DNA from: Spirosoma fluviale
Lineage (GTDB): Bacteria; Bacteroidota; Bacteroidia; Cytophagales; Spirosomataceae
DNA length: 56,812 bases
Reading direction: 5' to 3'
Assembly: GCA_945883625.1 (NCBI GenBank)
Contig: CAMCXW010000011.1
Coordinates: forward strand, 1 to 56,812
Shown: positions 35,956 through 44,612 of the stretch, in pieces
How positions within the stretch are numbered: the first letter of the stretch is position 1
How the letters are laid out: the number at the start of each line of letters is the position of its first letter
Program-made: the position numbers and the translations under genes
The notes under the pieces: generated by a model
What the model was told of the DNA's origin: nothing
The model's input: the letters and a program-made list of their open reading frames with translations, nothing else
Database searches by the model: none

Positions 35956-37830
35956 ATGTTATCAATATCCAATCTAAGTTTCTATTTCGGTAGTCGGGCA
36001 CTTTATGATGGTGCAAATCTTCACATTAAACCAAGAGCTAAAATCGGCTTAATTGGAGCTAATGGTACAGGTAAATCCACACTTTTACGGTTAATTTCTG
36101 GTGAATACACGCCAGATGGCGGAAATATTTCCAAATCAGGGGAGTGTACTATTGGTTTTTTAAATCAAGATTTATTATCTTATCAAACGGACGATAGCAT
36201 ATTAGAGGTTGCGATGCAGGCTTTTGAGCGCCAATTGGAACTTCAGAAGCTAATTGACAAAGTACTTCATAAAATGGAAACAAATTATGAAGACAAGGAT
36301 GTAGACCAGCTCGCTAAACTTCAAGAAGAATTCGAACGTTTAGATGGATACACGATCCAATCCAAAACAGAGGAGATATTGGAAGGTCTTGGTTTCACAA
36401 CCTCAGATCTGAGTCAGCCTTTGCGTTTATTCTCCGGAGGATGGCGCATGCGAGTGATGTTGGCCAAATTATTATTGCAAAAACCATCCTTGTTATTACT
36501 CGATGAACCTACCAACCACTTGGACTTGCCGTCCATCGAATGGGTAGAAAAATACATACATGATTATGAAGGCTCAATTGTAGTCGTTTCACACGATCGC
36601 TATTTCCTGGATCGTACAATTGATCACATTGCGGAAGTTTCAGGTGCCAAAATCACGTTATATCCAGGTAATTATTCGTTTTACACGGAAGAAAAAACGC
36701 TTAGAAATGAGGTTCAAAAGGGAGCATTTGAAAACCAACAAGCTCAAATTCGACAAACTGAACGGTTTATAGAAAGATTTAAAGCAAAAGCATCCAAGGC
36801 TAAGCAAGTACAATCACGCGTCAAGGCACTCGATCGTATTGATATTATTGATGATGTAATTGATGAAAAAGCAAAAGTGAATTTTAAATTCAATTTTGGC
36901 ACACAACCAGGTCGTTTTATTTTGTTCTTAGAACATGTTACCAAAGCATATGGTGATAAAGTCATTCTGAAAAATACATCTGCGACTATTAATCGTGGTG
37001 ACAAAATCGCTTTAATTGGTGCCAACGGTAAAGGTAAGTCTACCCTATTACGTGTTATTTCTGGTACGGAAAAAATAGAAGGTGAGAGACGTATTGGGCA
37101 CAACGTAATTGAGTCGTTTTTTGCGCAGCACCAATTAGAAAGTTTATCAGTTGAAAATACCTTATTAGAAGAATTAAAATCAACAGGAACCACCAAAACT
37201 GAAATGGAGTTGCGGAGTGTTTTGGGCTGTTTCTTATTTTCAGGAGAAGAAGTATTCAAGAAGATTAAAGTACTTTCAGGTGGAGAAAAATCACGTGTGG
37301 CGCTTGCCAAAGTATTAATCTCGGAGGCAAACTTTTTATTACTCGATGAACCTACCAACCACTTGGACATGCAATCGGTTAATATTTTGATTCAAGCCTT
37401 GCAACAATATGAGGGAACCTATGTTGTCGTATCGCACGACCGTTATTTTGTTTCCAATATTGCCAACAAGATCTGGTACATTGAAGATAATGAAGTGAAG
37501 GAATATCCAGGTTCATTTGACGAATATGAAACATGGATGTCGACGCGCACCAGCGAACAAGCACCCGTTGCAAAAAGCAAAGAAAAACCTAAGCCAGAAC
37601 TAGCTCCTGTTGAGGTTACACCTAAATCCAAATCCACAGAAAAAGAAATTGAGAAATTAGAAACTCAAATCATGACCTTGGAAAATGAATTAGAGACTAT
37701 CGAGCATGATATGGCGGCTTTGGCGCAAGCATCCAAATTTGACGATTTGAAAAATTTGGAGTTAAAGCGAAATGAAGTGCAGTTAAAATTAGACGAAACA
37801 ACCACTGCTTGGGAATTGCTTATTGGATAA
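35956..37830 (+). CDS. ABC-F family ATPase (translation factor type)
   Basis: A 624-residue soluble protein with two ABC domains and no membrane part. Domain 1 has Walker A GANGTGKS at 34-41 and signature LFSGGWRMRV; domain 2 has Walker A GANGKGKS near 355 and signature LSGGEKSRV. Both have the LLLDEPTNHLD Walker B. The P-site tRNA-interaction motif linker lies between them, and a C-terminal coiled coil (about 550-620, Lys/Glu-rich) resembles Uup/YfmR. ABC-F proteins resolve stalled or hard-to-translate complexes on the ribosome; some protect against antibiotics. The next gene starts one base after its stop. Confidence 0.93.
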   Translation: MLSISNLSFYFGSRALYDGANLHIKPRAKIGLIGANGTGKSTLLRLISGEYTPDGGNISKSGECTIGFLNQDLLSYQTDDSILEVAMQAFERQLELQKLIDKVLHKMETNYEDKDVDQLAKLQEEFERLDGYTIQSKTEEILEGLGFTTSDLSQPLRLFSGGWRMRVMLAKLLLQKPSLLLLDEPTNHLDLPSIEWVEKYIHDYEGSIVVVSHDRYFLDRTIDHIAEVSGAKITLYPGNYSFYTEEKTLRNEVQKGAFENQQAQIRQTERFIERFKAKASKAKQVQSRVKALDRIDIIDDVIDEKAKVNFKFNFGTQPGRFILFLEHVTKAYGDKVILKNTSATINRGDKIALIGANGKGKSTLLRVISGTEKIEGERRIGHNVIESFFAQHQLESLSVENTLLEELKSTGTTKTEMELRSVLGCFLFSGEEVFKKIKVLSGGEKSRVALAKVLISEANFLLLDEPTNHLDMQSVNILIQALQQYEGTYVVVSHDRYFVSNIANKIWYIEDNEVKEYPGSFDEYETWMSTRTSEQAPVAKSKEKPKPELAPVEVTPKSKSTEKEIEKLETQIMTLENELETIEHDMAALAQASKFDDLKNLELKRNEVQLKLDETTTAWELLIG

Positions 37831-37831
37831 A

Positions 37832-39073
37832 ATGAAACGCATTGGAATGATTTTCAGTATCTTATTTTTGTCTATGCCAGTGGCCATAGCACAAATTAAA
37901 AGCACCATCCACCGCGAAAATATCAAAACTGTATTTGTTGGCAATGTAGATCCACAGCAATATATTCAAAGCCAACCGGTCATTGATTTACGCCAACAAG
38001 ACGCTTGGTTTCTATCCTTTGATGATTTGTCGTTAAAAACGAATACGTACTATTTGCGAATTATATCATGCCAGTCCGATTGGACGCCTTCTTCTCTATC
38101 GGAAATTGAGTATTTACAAGATTTTAATGACATCCCATTGCGAGACGCTAAATCATCTATGGGAACAAAAGTTCCGTATTTGAATTATCACATTGCGTTA
38201 CCCAAAGTACGTATTTCTGGAAATTACATCGCGCAGGTTTATGCCAACCGAAATAAACGAGATACCGTATTGACGCAACGTTTTTCCATTGTAGAAAATG
38301 AAATTCAAGTAGCTGCCTCCGTACAATTTGGCCAGACAAATGCAAGCCGGGCAACTAGCCAGGTCCTTCAATTATACCTCAAGTATTCAGATGGTTTAAT
38401 GATTCAGTCTGAAGATGACTTACGTGTCTTTGTTCGTAAAAATAATGAACCAAATTTCATCTTAAAAAATCTACCCAAACCTGTGATTAACAGCATGGAT
38501 CGTAGCATTCGTTTCCCGAGTTTTAATCAAGAAAATAGTGTCCTCGCGGGAAATGAATTTCGATTAATTGATTTACGCAGTGTGCAACAAAAATTGAATT
38601 TTGTTTCTAGCATTGAGGAAAAGGAAACGGAAACGATCGTGAAAACACAAGTGGAAGTTCCACAAGGATTATATACCTACACAGAACGAAGGGATTTAAA
38701 TGGCCATTACATTATCAGCAATTATGAAAACGTCCATGACACGCGCTACGCAGATTATGTCATTTGCCAGTTTAACTTAAAAGCGACTAATCAAGCGCCC
38801 GAAGACGTCTATGTAACAGGCGGCTTTAATAATTATCAAAAAAATGCGACAAACAAAATGACCTACAATCCTACATCAGGTATGTATCAGGCTAATTTAG
38901 TACTCAAGCAAGGAATATATAACTACCGTTTTGAAACAAAAAACCCTTCCGATTACTTGGAAGGGAATTATGCTCAAACTGAAAACCAATATGACATTTT
39001 GGTTTATTTCAGAAAACCAGGTACACGAATCGACGCGTTAATTGGCTTTCAGCGCATCAACTCAATTCGTTAA
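37832..39073 (+). CDS. type IX secretion system plug-domain protein (DUF5103)
   Basis: A 413-residue secreted protein with signal peptide (GMIFSILFLSMPVAIAQ). It matches DUF5103, whose N-terminal domain is the 'plug' that closes the SprA channel of the type IX secretion system in Flavobacterium: note VFVGNVDPQQYIQSQPVIDL and QQDAWFLSFDDL. The C-terminal half has beta-rich segments with the typical GGFNNY. The ATG at 37832 is chosen over a TTG at 37823. It follows the ABC-F gene in the same transcript. Its last four bases overlap convergent ychF. Confidence 0.87.
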   Translation: MKRIGMIFSILFLSMPVAIAQIKSTIHRENIKTVFVGNVDPQQYIQSQPVIDLRQQDAWFLSFDDLSLKTNTYYLRIISCQSDWTPSSLSEIEYLQDFNDIPLRDAKSSMGTKVPYLNYHIALPKVRISGNYIAQVYANRNKRDTVLTQRFSIVENEIQVAASVQFGQTNASRATSQVLQLYLKYSDGLMIQSEDDLRVFVRKNNEPNFILKNLPKPVINSMDRSIRFPSFNQENSVLAGNEFRLIDLRSVQQKLNFVSSIEEKETETIVKTQVEVPQGLYTYTERRDLNGHYIISNYENVHDTRYADYVICQFNLKATNQAPEDVYVTGGFNNYQKNATNKMTYNPTSGMYQANLVLKQGIYNYRFETKNPSDYLEGNYAQTENQYDILVYFRKPGTRIDALIGFQRINSIR

Positions 39074-40173
39074 ACGTTGAATCTAAAATGCATGATATCT
39101 CCATCGTGCACAACGTAATCTTTACCTTCCACACTCAACTTGCCTGCTTCTTTACAAGCAGCCTCACTTTTATATGTTTGATAATCGGCCATTTTAATCA
39201 CCTCAGCGCGTATAAATCCGCGCTCAAAATCAGTATGAATAACACCAGCAGCTTGAGGTGCCTTCCAACCTTTTTGTATCGTCCAAGCACGAACTTCTTG
39301 TACACCAGCTGTGAAATAGGTAATGAGATTCAATAAGGCATATGAACTACGGATCAACTTACTTAAACCTGACTCTGTTAACCCATATTCATTTAAAAAC
39401 ATAACACGTTCTTCTTCCTCTTCCATTTCAGCTATTTGAGCTTCCAAGGCCGCACAAATAACGATTACTTCGGCTCCTTCAGCCTGAACATTGGCACGCA
39501 ATGCTTCCACGTGTTCATTTCCACCTTTGGCTACTGAATCTTCATCCACATTCGCTACATAAATCACAGGCTTGTCAGTCAATAAACACAACTCTCCTAT
39601 GGCTGTTTCACGTAATTCAGCATCCATCTCAACAGTTCTTGCCGAACGCCCCGCTTCTAAAGCCGATTTAAATTGTTGGACCGCAGCAAGCTCTTGCTTC
39701 GCTTTCGCATCACCATTCTTAGCCGCACGTTCAATTTTTTGTATTTTTTTGTCAACGGATTCTAAATCCTTTAACTGTAATTCCATGTCGATGATTTCTT
39801 TATCAGAAATCGGATTAACACGCCCCTCTACGTGGATAATATTTTCATCTTCAAAACAACGAACCACATGAATGATGGCATCTACCTCACGGATATTGGC
39901 TAAAAACTTATTACCAAGACCTGCACCAGTTGATGCCCCTTTCACCAAACCGGCGATATCTGTAAATTCAATAACAGTTGGCAAAATCCGATTAGGCTTT
40001 ACAAATTCAGCTAAGATATTTAAGCGCTCATCAGGAACAGTAACAATCCCCACATTCGGCTCAATCGTACAAAAAGGATAATTCGCTGCCTCAGCTTTAT
40101 TAGACGAAATAGCACTAAACAACGTAGATTTGCCTACATTAGGTAAACCAACAATACCACAAGTTAATCCCAT
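39070..40173 (-). CDS. ychF: redox-regulated ATPase YchF (Obg family)
   Basis: YchF (OLA1) is a universally conserved ribosome-associated P-loop NTPase that prefers ATP. The protein, 367 residues from the ATG at 40173 (MGLTCGIVGLPNVGKST), has G1 GLPNVGKST, G3 DIAGL, the G4 variant NVDE that gives ATP preference, a helical insert and the C-terminal TGS domain (AWTIQKGWKAPQAAGVIHTDFERGFIRAEV). Fifteen upstream residues in the same frame are not family-like, so the longer start is rejected. Confidence 0.96.
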   Translation of the reverse strand: MGLTCGIVGLPNVGKSTLFSAISSNKAEAANYPFCTIEPNVGIVTVPDERLNILAEFVKPNRILPTVIEFTDIAGLVKGASTGAGLGNKFLANIREVDAIIHVVRCFEDENIIHVEGRVNPISDKEIIDMELQLKDLESVDKKIQKIERAAKNGDAKAKQELAAVQQFKSALEAGRSARTVEMDAELRETAIGELCLLTDKPVIYVANVDEDSVAKGGNEHVEALRANVQAEGAEVIVICAALEAQIAEMEEEEERVMFLNEYGLTESGLSKLIRSSYALLNLITYFTAGVQEVRAWTIQKGWKAPQAAGVIHTDFERGFIRAEVIKMADYQTYKSEAACKEAGKLSVEGKDYVVHDGDIMHFRFNV

Positions 40174-40216
40174 AATTACATTAAAAAATGAAGCCATAAA
40201 AGTACGGCTAAAAATC

Positions 40217-40246
40217 AAAAAGCCCCTGATTACTCAGAGGCTTTTT
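40217..40246 (-). terminator. Rho-independent terminator after the DUF3276 gene
   Basis: On the minus strand GCCTCTGA and TCAGGGGC form an eight-bp stem (one G-T wobble) with a four-base loop, flanked by A-run and T-run arms (TTTTTG). It ends the DUF3276 transcript before ychF. Confidence 0.85.
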
Positions 40247-40265
40247 TCGTATTTATTGAAAAATC

Positions 40266-40583
40266 TTATTCCCACTTAAGATCTGTACTACCAAATTCAT
40301 CTTCTTCACGCTTAAAGGAATTAAAATCAACATCAGGCATAAGCTCAGTTTTAACGTGGTTAACAGTTTCATTCAAACCTTCAACAAACTTGTCAAAATC
40401 TTCTTTGTATAAAAACATCTTGTGCTTTTCGTATACAAATCCATCTTCCTTCTGATGCCGTCGACTTTCTGTTATTGTAATGTAATAATCCAACGAGCGT
40501 GTTGACTTAACATCAAAAAAATAGGTTCTTTTACCAGCTCGGATACGTTTTGAAAATAATTCTTCTCTATCTCTTTCTTCCAC
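40266..40583 (-). CDS. DUF3276 family PUR-like nucleic acid-binding protein
   Basis: A 105-residue protein of the DUF3276 family, which adopts the PUR-alpha (PurA) single-stranded nucleic-acid-binding fold. It contains SKRIRAGKRTYFFDVK and SLDYYITITESRR, typical of Bacteroidota members, and an acidic C-terminus. The start codon is GTG at 40583; an in-frame TAG three codons upstream rules out any earlier start and there is no ATG before the conserved core. It is transcribed alone. Confidence 0.88.
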   Translation of the reverse strand: MEERDREELFSKRIRAGKRTYFFDVKSTRSLDYYITITESRRHQKEDGFVYEKHKMFLYKEDFDKFVEGLNETVNHVKTELMPDVDFNSFKREEDEFGSTDLKWE

Positions 40584-40755
40584 TTTAAACTAAAATTTTG
40601 GTTTCACAATTCGTAAATCTACTATATAATCTGATTCACTCAAATATTTATGAAAAAATTTATCATTGCTAGAGTCATATAAATCAGCGTTCTACGTACA
40701 AAGTTTTTAATTGCGATAATAAAATCTAAACTTTAACCTCTATTCACAAAGTCCA

Positions 40756-41280
40756 TTGAGTAAAATATATTTGGTTTTATTGTTTCTCTATTTCACCGTT
40801 TATTCGCTACCTGCGCAAGAACTCGGCGAAGAAAGTTATGGTATAGCTTCATTTTACTCCAACCAATTTTACGCTAAAAAAACCGCTAATCAAGAAAAAT
40901 TAAAAAGAAATACATATACAGCTGCCCATCGCATATATCCATTTAATACACTTATTGAAGTCACTAATATATATAATAAGAAATCAGTGATTGTTCGCAT
41001 TAATGATCGCGGACCATATAAACGAGGACGAATCATTGATTTAACAGAAGCTGCGGCAAGAATGATAAATCTAAAAAAAGTGGGTCTAGCGAAAGTTAAA
41101 CTAAAAGTCGTTGGCTTTGAAAACGAACTCATGCTGCTTCCCTACCGATCACTGGAATTAGAGACTATGCCTAAATTTAGCACCAAATTTTACCAGAAAA
41201 CACGCTTAATATACCGGAAAAAATATCAAGTAAAAAAGGTTATACGAAACAAAAAATACGTTAAAAAGAAAATCAACTAA
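40756..41280 (+). CDS. RlpA-like septal ring lytic transglycosylase family protein
   Basis: A 174-residue secreted protein with an N-terminal signal peptide (MSKIYLVLLFLYFTVYSLPAQ) and a double-psi beta-barrel (YGIASFYSNQFYAKKT through VRINDRGPYKRGRIIDLTEAAA), typical of RlpA peptidoglycan enzymes. A Lys-rich tail replaces the SPOR domain of E. coli RlpA. The start codon is TTG; no ATG lies upstream in frame before a stop at 40720-40722, and the signal peptide requires this start. Its stop directly abuts the convergent thioredoxin-like gene's stop. Confidence 0.85.
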   Translation: MSKIYLVLLFLYFTVYSLPAQELGEESYGIASFYSNQFYAKKTANQEKLKRNTYTAAHRIYPFNTLIEVTNIYNKKSVIVRINDRGPYKRGRIIDLTEAAARMINLKKVGLAKVKLKVVGFENELMLLPYRSLELETMPKFSTKFYQKTRLIYRKKYQVKKVIRNKKYVKKKIN

Positions 41281-42675
41281 CTATTTTTTTCGCTCATAAA
41301 AGTTGATAAAATCTTGAATTTTATCCGCAGGAATGCGTTTTCCAATAATCCGTTTTGATTTATCAAGCACATAAATGACCGGAGTAGCATACACGTCAAA
41401 CGTATTCTTAAAATCTGTATAGTATTCCTCTACCCCGCTCTTAGCATTTAAATGAATATCAATTCCATTATACCAGGATTGAATCTTAAATTCCTCGATA
41501 AACTTCTTCCATAAAGTTTTGTCACGCACAATACTAGCGGCGAAAACACCTATATTTTTTTCTTTAAAAAAAAGTTCTTGTTGGAGCAATTTAGGAGTCT
41601 CCTCTTTACAATGAGTACATTCTGGATCGTATATAAAAACGACCGTGTAGTTTTTGGGAACTGTAGACAAAAGAAGTCGTTTCCCCGCAGGATCGGTTAA
41701 TACCATTTCTGGAATCTTTTTGCCAATAATCAAAGGCTTGATAATAAGCAATCTTTCCTTCATTTTACGAACTGTTGTCGTATCCCAAAGTGCAGGTTCG
41801 CCGATGTAATATTTCTCAGCTATGTGAACAAAAGCACCATCAGTACCTACAATATTGTGGTTTTCATAGGTGCTAGCAATTTTATAAATGACATATTTTC
41901 GCACATCAACTTGCTTTATTTTAGCTAATAATGCATCGGTGTCTTTGCTAATAGAATCTGATTCTTGCACAACCAAGTCCTCAAAATATTTCTCGATTTT
42001 ACGCTGCAAGAATGGCGTACGAATAAATCGTTCGTCATTCAAATCAATATTATCAAAATAGTGTTTTTTGTAAAATGAAAATTGAAATTTATACAACGAA
42101 GCACTATCAACTGCGTTCTTAACAGGATTTTTATAGGGAGGTATTTCAGGCTCAAAAGTGGCCTTAATTAATTTGGATACAAATAATGATCGATTCTTTA
42201 GCATCCAGTCCTTTTGGTAGGCTACAATTCGTTTTTTAGACGCCTCTACTTGCTGCGCATCCGTGAGCTTTTGTAAGGTCTGATATTGTTTAAACATTTC
42301 TTGTTGAAACATATAAAACGCCGCATTCTCTTCCGAACCAATCACTTTCATATTTGTAACCACATCCAATGTATCGGTCTCGAAACTAAAATGATCCGAA
42401 CCAATAATTAAATCCAAATATTTATTTCCCGAAAAACTAACTAAATACAATCCTTTGGCTAATTCTTCCTTCCCCTGAAATGTAAATTGACCTAACTCAT
42501 TCGCCCGCGCTGTATCTTTAATGACTTGTTGGGTCGAACCAAAATAATGCGCCAAATACACATCAACATTTTTTAAACCTTTAATTGTACCCTTAATCTC
42601 ATAAGTAGCTGTTTTTTGACCGAGAGCACCTCCAGCAAGAAGGAAAAATAGGCAGCAGGATAAGATGAATTTCAT
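41281..42675 (-). CDS. secreted thioredoxin-like (TlpA/DUF5106) protein
   Basis: A 464-residue periplasmic protein: signal peptide (FFLLAGGALGQ), a DUF4369-like beta domain (about 22-115), a helical DUF5106-like domain (about 120-310) and a C-terminal thioredoxin fold with redox motif Cys353-x2-Cys356 (DPECTHCKEETPKL) and the cis-Pro in YATPVIYVLD. Such proteins are common in Cytophagales and are thought to reduce cell-envelope disulfides or help cytochrome c maturation. No partner gene is adjacent. Confidence 0.85.
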   Translation of the reverse strand: MKFILSCCLFFLLAGGALGQKTATYEIKGTIKGLKNVDVYLAHYFGSTQQVIKDTARANELGQFTFQGKEELAKGLYLVSFSGNKYLDLIIGSDHFSFETDTLDVVTNMKVIGSEENAAFYMFQQEMFKQYQTLQKLTDAQQVEASKKRIVAYQKDWMLKNRSLFVSKLIKATFEPEIPPYKNPVKNAVDSASLYKFQFSFYKKHYFDNIDLNDERFIRTPFLQRKIEKYFEDLVVQESDSISKDTDALLAKIKQVDVRKYVIYKIASTYENHNIVGTDGAFVHIAEKYYIGEPALWDTTTVRKMKERLLIIKPLIIGKKIPEMVLTDPAGKRLLLSTVPKNYTVVFIYDPECTHCKEETPKLLQQELFFKEKNIGVFAASIVRDKTLWKKFIEEFKIQSWYNGIDIHLNAKSGVEEYYTDFKNTFDVYATPVIYVLDKSKRIIGKRIPADKIQDFINFYERKK

Positions 42676-42718
42676 ATAATTAGAATAAATTGAAACTTAT
42701 TACGAAACGAAATTTACA

Positions 42719-43477
42719 ATGTTTTTTACGCTATCGAAAATTATCGATTTTATACTTTTACCAATTAGTTGGATTTTAATAAGCTTAATCATTGGAATTT
42801 GGAAGAAAAATACCAAAATATTAAGTTTGAGTTTGGGGATGATGGTGCTATTCACCAACGGGTATTTTGTCAATCAGTTGTATCGTTGGTATGAACTACC
42901 TCAAAAAATCCTTAAACCCAATCAAAAATTCACCTACGGAGTTGTGCTCGGAGGTGGTTTTATCAAGAATCCACAAGAGGATCCACAAAGAATCAATGTG
43001 GGTGAAACTGCAGATCGCATGTTGCAACCGATTTTACTCTATAAGTCGGGTGTTATAACTAAAATCATCATTACAGGCGGTGACACAAGCATAAAGGGTC
43101 TTCGAACAGATCAAATTCGCGAAACTGCACAAGCAGCTAAATTCATGCATGCTATGGGTGTGGATTCATCTGATATTATCCAAGAAGGAAAAGCTCGAAA
43201 TACGCGAGAAAACGCAACTTATACACAAATAATCTTACGTGAAACACGTGACCCCATATTACTAATTACCTCCGCAGCGCATATGCGCCGTTCGCTAGCT
43301 TGCTTTGAAAAAGTCGGCTTAAATCCAGTGGCTTATCCAGTGGATCATAAAAAAAAGGACAGCCCGATGGGTGTCCTTGAATGGTTAATACCTTCAGAAA
43401 ATCATTTGGCACGATTTTCCCAACTGATTAGAGAGGTATTTGGCTTAGTGATTTATAAGCTTAGTGGATATGCTTAG
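42719..43477 (+). CDS. YdcF/SanA family (DUF218) membrane protein
   Basis: A 252-residue protein with two N-terminal hydrophobic segments (about 9-30 and 33-52) and a DUF218 domain: GVVLGGGF, then IIITGGDTSIKG and EGKARNTRENATYT. E. coli members (ElyC, SanA, YdcF) affect envelope integrity or lipid-carrier metabolism; activity is unknown. Its final four bases overlap the convergent pfkA gene. Confidence 0.88.
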   Translation: MFFTLSKIIDFILLPISWILISLIIGIWKKNTKILSLSLGMMVLFTNGYFVNQLYRWYELPQKILKPNQKFTYGVVLGGGFIKNPQEDPQRINVGETADRMLQPILLYKSGVITKIIITGGDTSIKGLRTDQIRETAQAAKFMHAMGVDSSDIIQEGKARNTRENATYTQIILRETRDPILLITSAAHMRRSLACFEKVGLNPVAYPVDHKKKDSPMGVLEWLIPSENHLARFSQLIREVFGLVIYKLSGYA

Positions 43478-44448
43478 GTTGATAAAATTTCAACCATACG
43501 AATCAAATCCTCTGATACTGGTTTTTTCTTTGTGATCGTATCATGAAAAGGCGTATAAACTAACTGATTATTAATTACACCTGCCATCACATTCTTTTCT
43601 CCACGCAATAAACCCTCTAAAGCCCCGAGTCCAAGGCGTGAGGCAAGTATACGGTCATAGGCTGTTGGAATTCCTCCACGCTGGATATGTCCCAATGTAG
43701 TTACACGAATATCGATCACGTTACCCATTTTTTCTTTGATTTTCTTGGCAACAACTTGCGCATTACCTTCTTCATCACCTTCGGCAACAATAACAATAGA
43801 AGATGATTTTTGCTTAGCAAAACCCGTATTAAGTATCGTCACAACTTCATCAATGGGCGTTAAATTTTCTGGAATTAACAACGCTTCAGCACCTCCAGCA
43901 ATTCCACACTGAACCGCGATATAACCTGAATCACGTCCCATAACCTCAATAAAAAAGACACGGTCATGTGAATCTGCCGTATCCCTAATTTTATCAATTG
44001 CATCTAAAGCTGTGTTTACAGCTGTATCAAAACCAATCGTATAATCCGTACCGTATAAATCATTATCAATTGTACCCGGTGCACCTACGGTTGGTATTTT
44101 ATACTCATTAAAAAAAATCTCAGCTCCTGTAAATGTTCCATTTCCTCCAATCGCTACTAATCCTTCAATTCCTTTTTCTTTTAACTGATCGTAAGCTTTT
44201 TGACGACCTTCTGAAGTCATAAATTCTTTTGAACGTGCTGATTTTAAAATTGTCCCCCCGCGCTGAATGATGTTACTTACCGACTGCGAATTTAGAGGAA
44301 TAATATCACCTTTGATCATTCCATTGTAACCGCGCACAATACCGTAAACTTCCACACCGTGATAAGCAGCACCACGTACGACTGCTCGAATACATGCGTT
44401 CATGCCTGGGGCATCACCACCCGATGTAAATACAGCTATTTTTTTCAT
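43474..44448 (-). CDS. pfkA: ATP-dependent 6-phosphofructokinase
   Basis: PfkA phosphorylates fructose 6-phosphate in glycolysis. From the ATG at 44448 the protein is 324 residues, close to the usual 320. Motifs include GGDAPGMN (10-17), the catalytic PGTIDND (about 124-130), and MGRDSGYIA. The ATP/Mg-binding loop, normally GGDGS, reads GGNGT, so Asn103 replaces the Asp that helps bind Mg-ATP in E. coli PfkA; Gly104 still marks an ATP rather than pyrophosphate enzyme. A GTG one codon upstream is an alternative start. A -7 element lies 37 bases upstream. Confidence 0.94.
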   Translation of the reverse strand: MKKIAVFTSGGDAPGMNACIRAVVRGAAYHGVEVYGIVRGYNGMIKGDIIPLNSQSVSNIIQRGGTILKSARSKEFMTSEGRQKAYDQLKEKGIEGLVAIGGNGTFTGAEIFFNEYKIPTVGAPGTIDNDLYGTDYTIGFDTAVNTALDAIDKIRDTADSHDRVFFIEVMGRDSGYIAVQCGIAGGAEALLIPENLTPIDEVVTILNTGFAKQKSSSIVIVAEGDEEGNAQVVAKKIKEKMGNVIDIRVTTLGHIQRGGIPTAYDRILASRLGLGALEGLLRGEKNVMAGVINNQLVYTPFHDTITKKKPVSEDLIRMVEILST

Positions 44449-44485
44449 CACTAGATTATTTTTGACTTTGGCTATTTGTAACTTT

Positions 44486-44493
44486 CAAAAATA
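44486..44493 (-). promoter_or_regulatory. -7 element of pfkA
   Basis: TATTTTTG on the minus strand matches TAnnTTTG exactly, 37 bases before the ATG. No clear -33 TTG is visible at 19 bases. Confidence 0.45.
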
Positions 44494-44612
44494 CGATTTA
44501 TCTCCTTTAAACCATAAAATTCACGATTAATTTGAAATGAAATAATCGAAAAACAAAAATAGTTTTTACCACATGTTTCGTAATTTGCGCACTCAAACAA
44601 TAAGTAAAATAT

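Noticed and set aside
36744-37370. 208-residue open frame antisense to the ABC-F gene
   Set aside because: Lies wholly inside a well-supported gene on the other strand and has no family-like motif.
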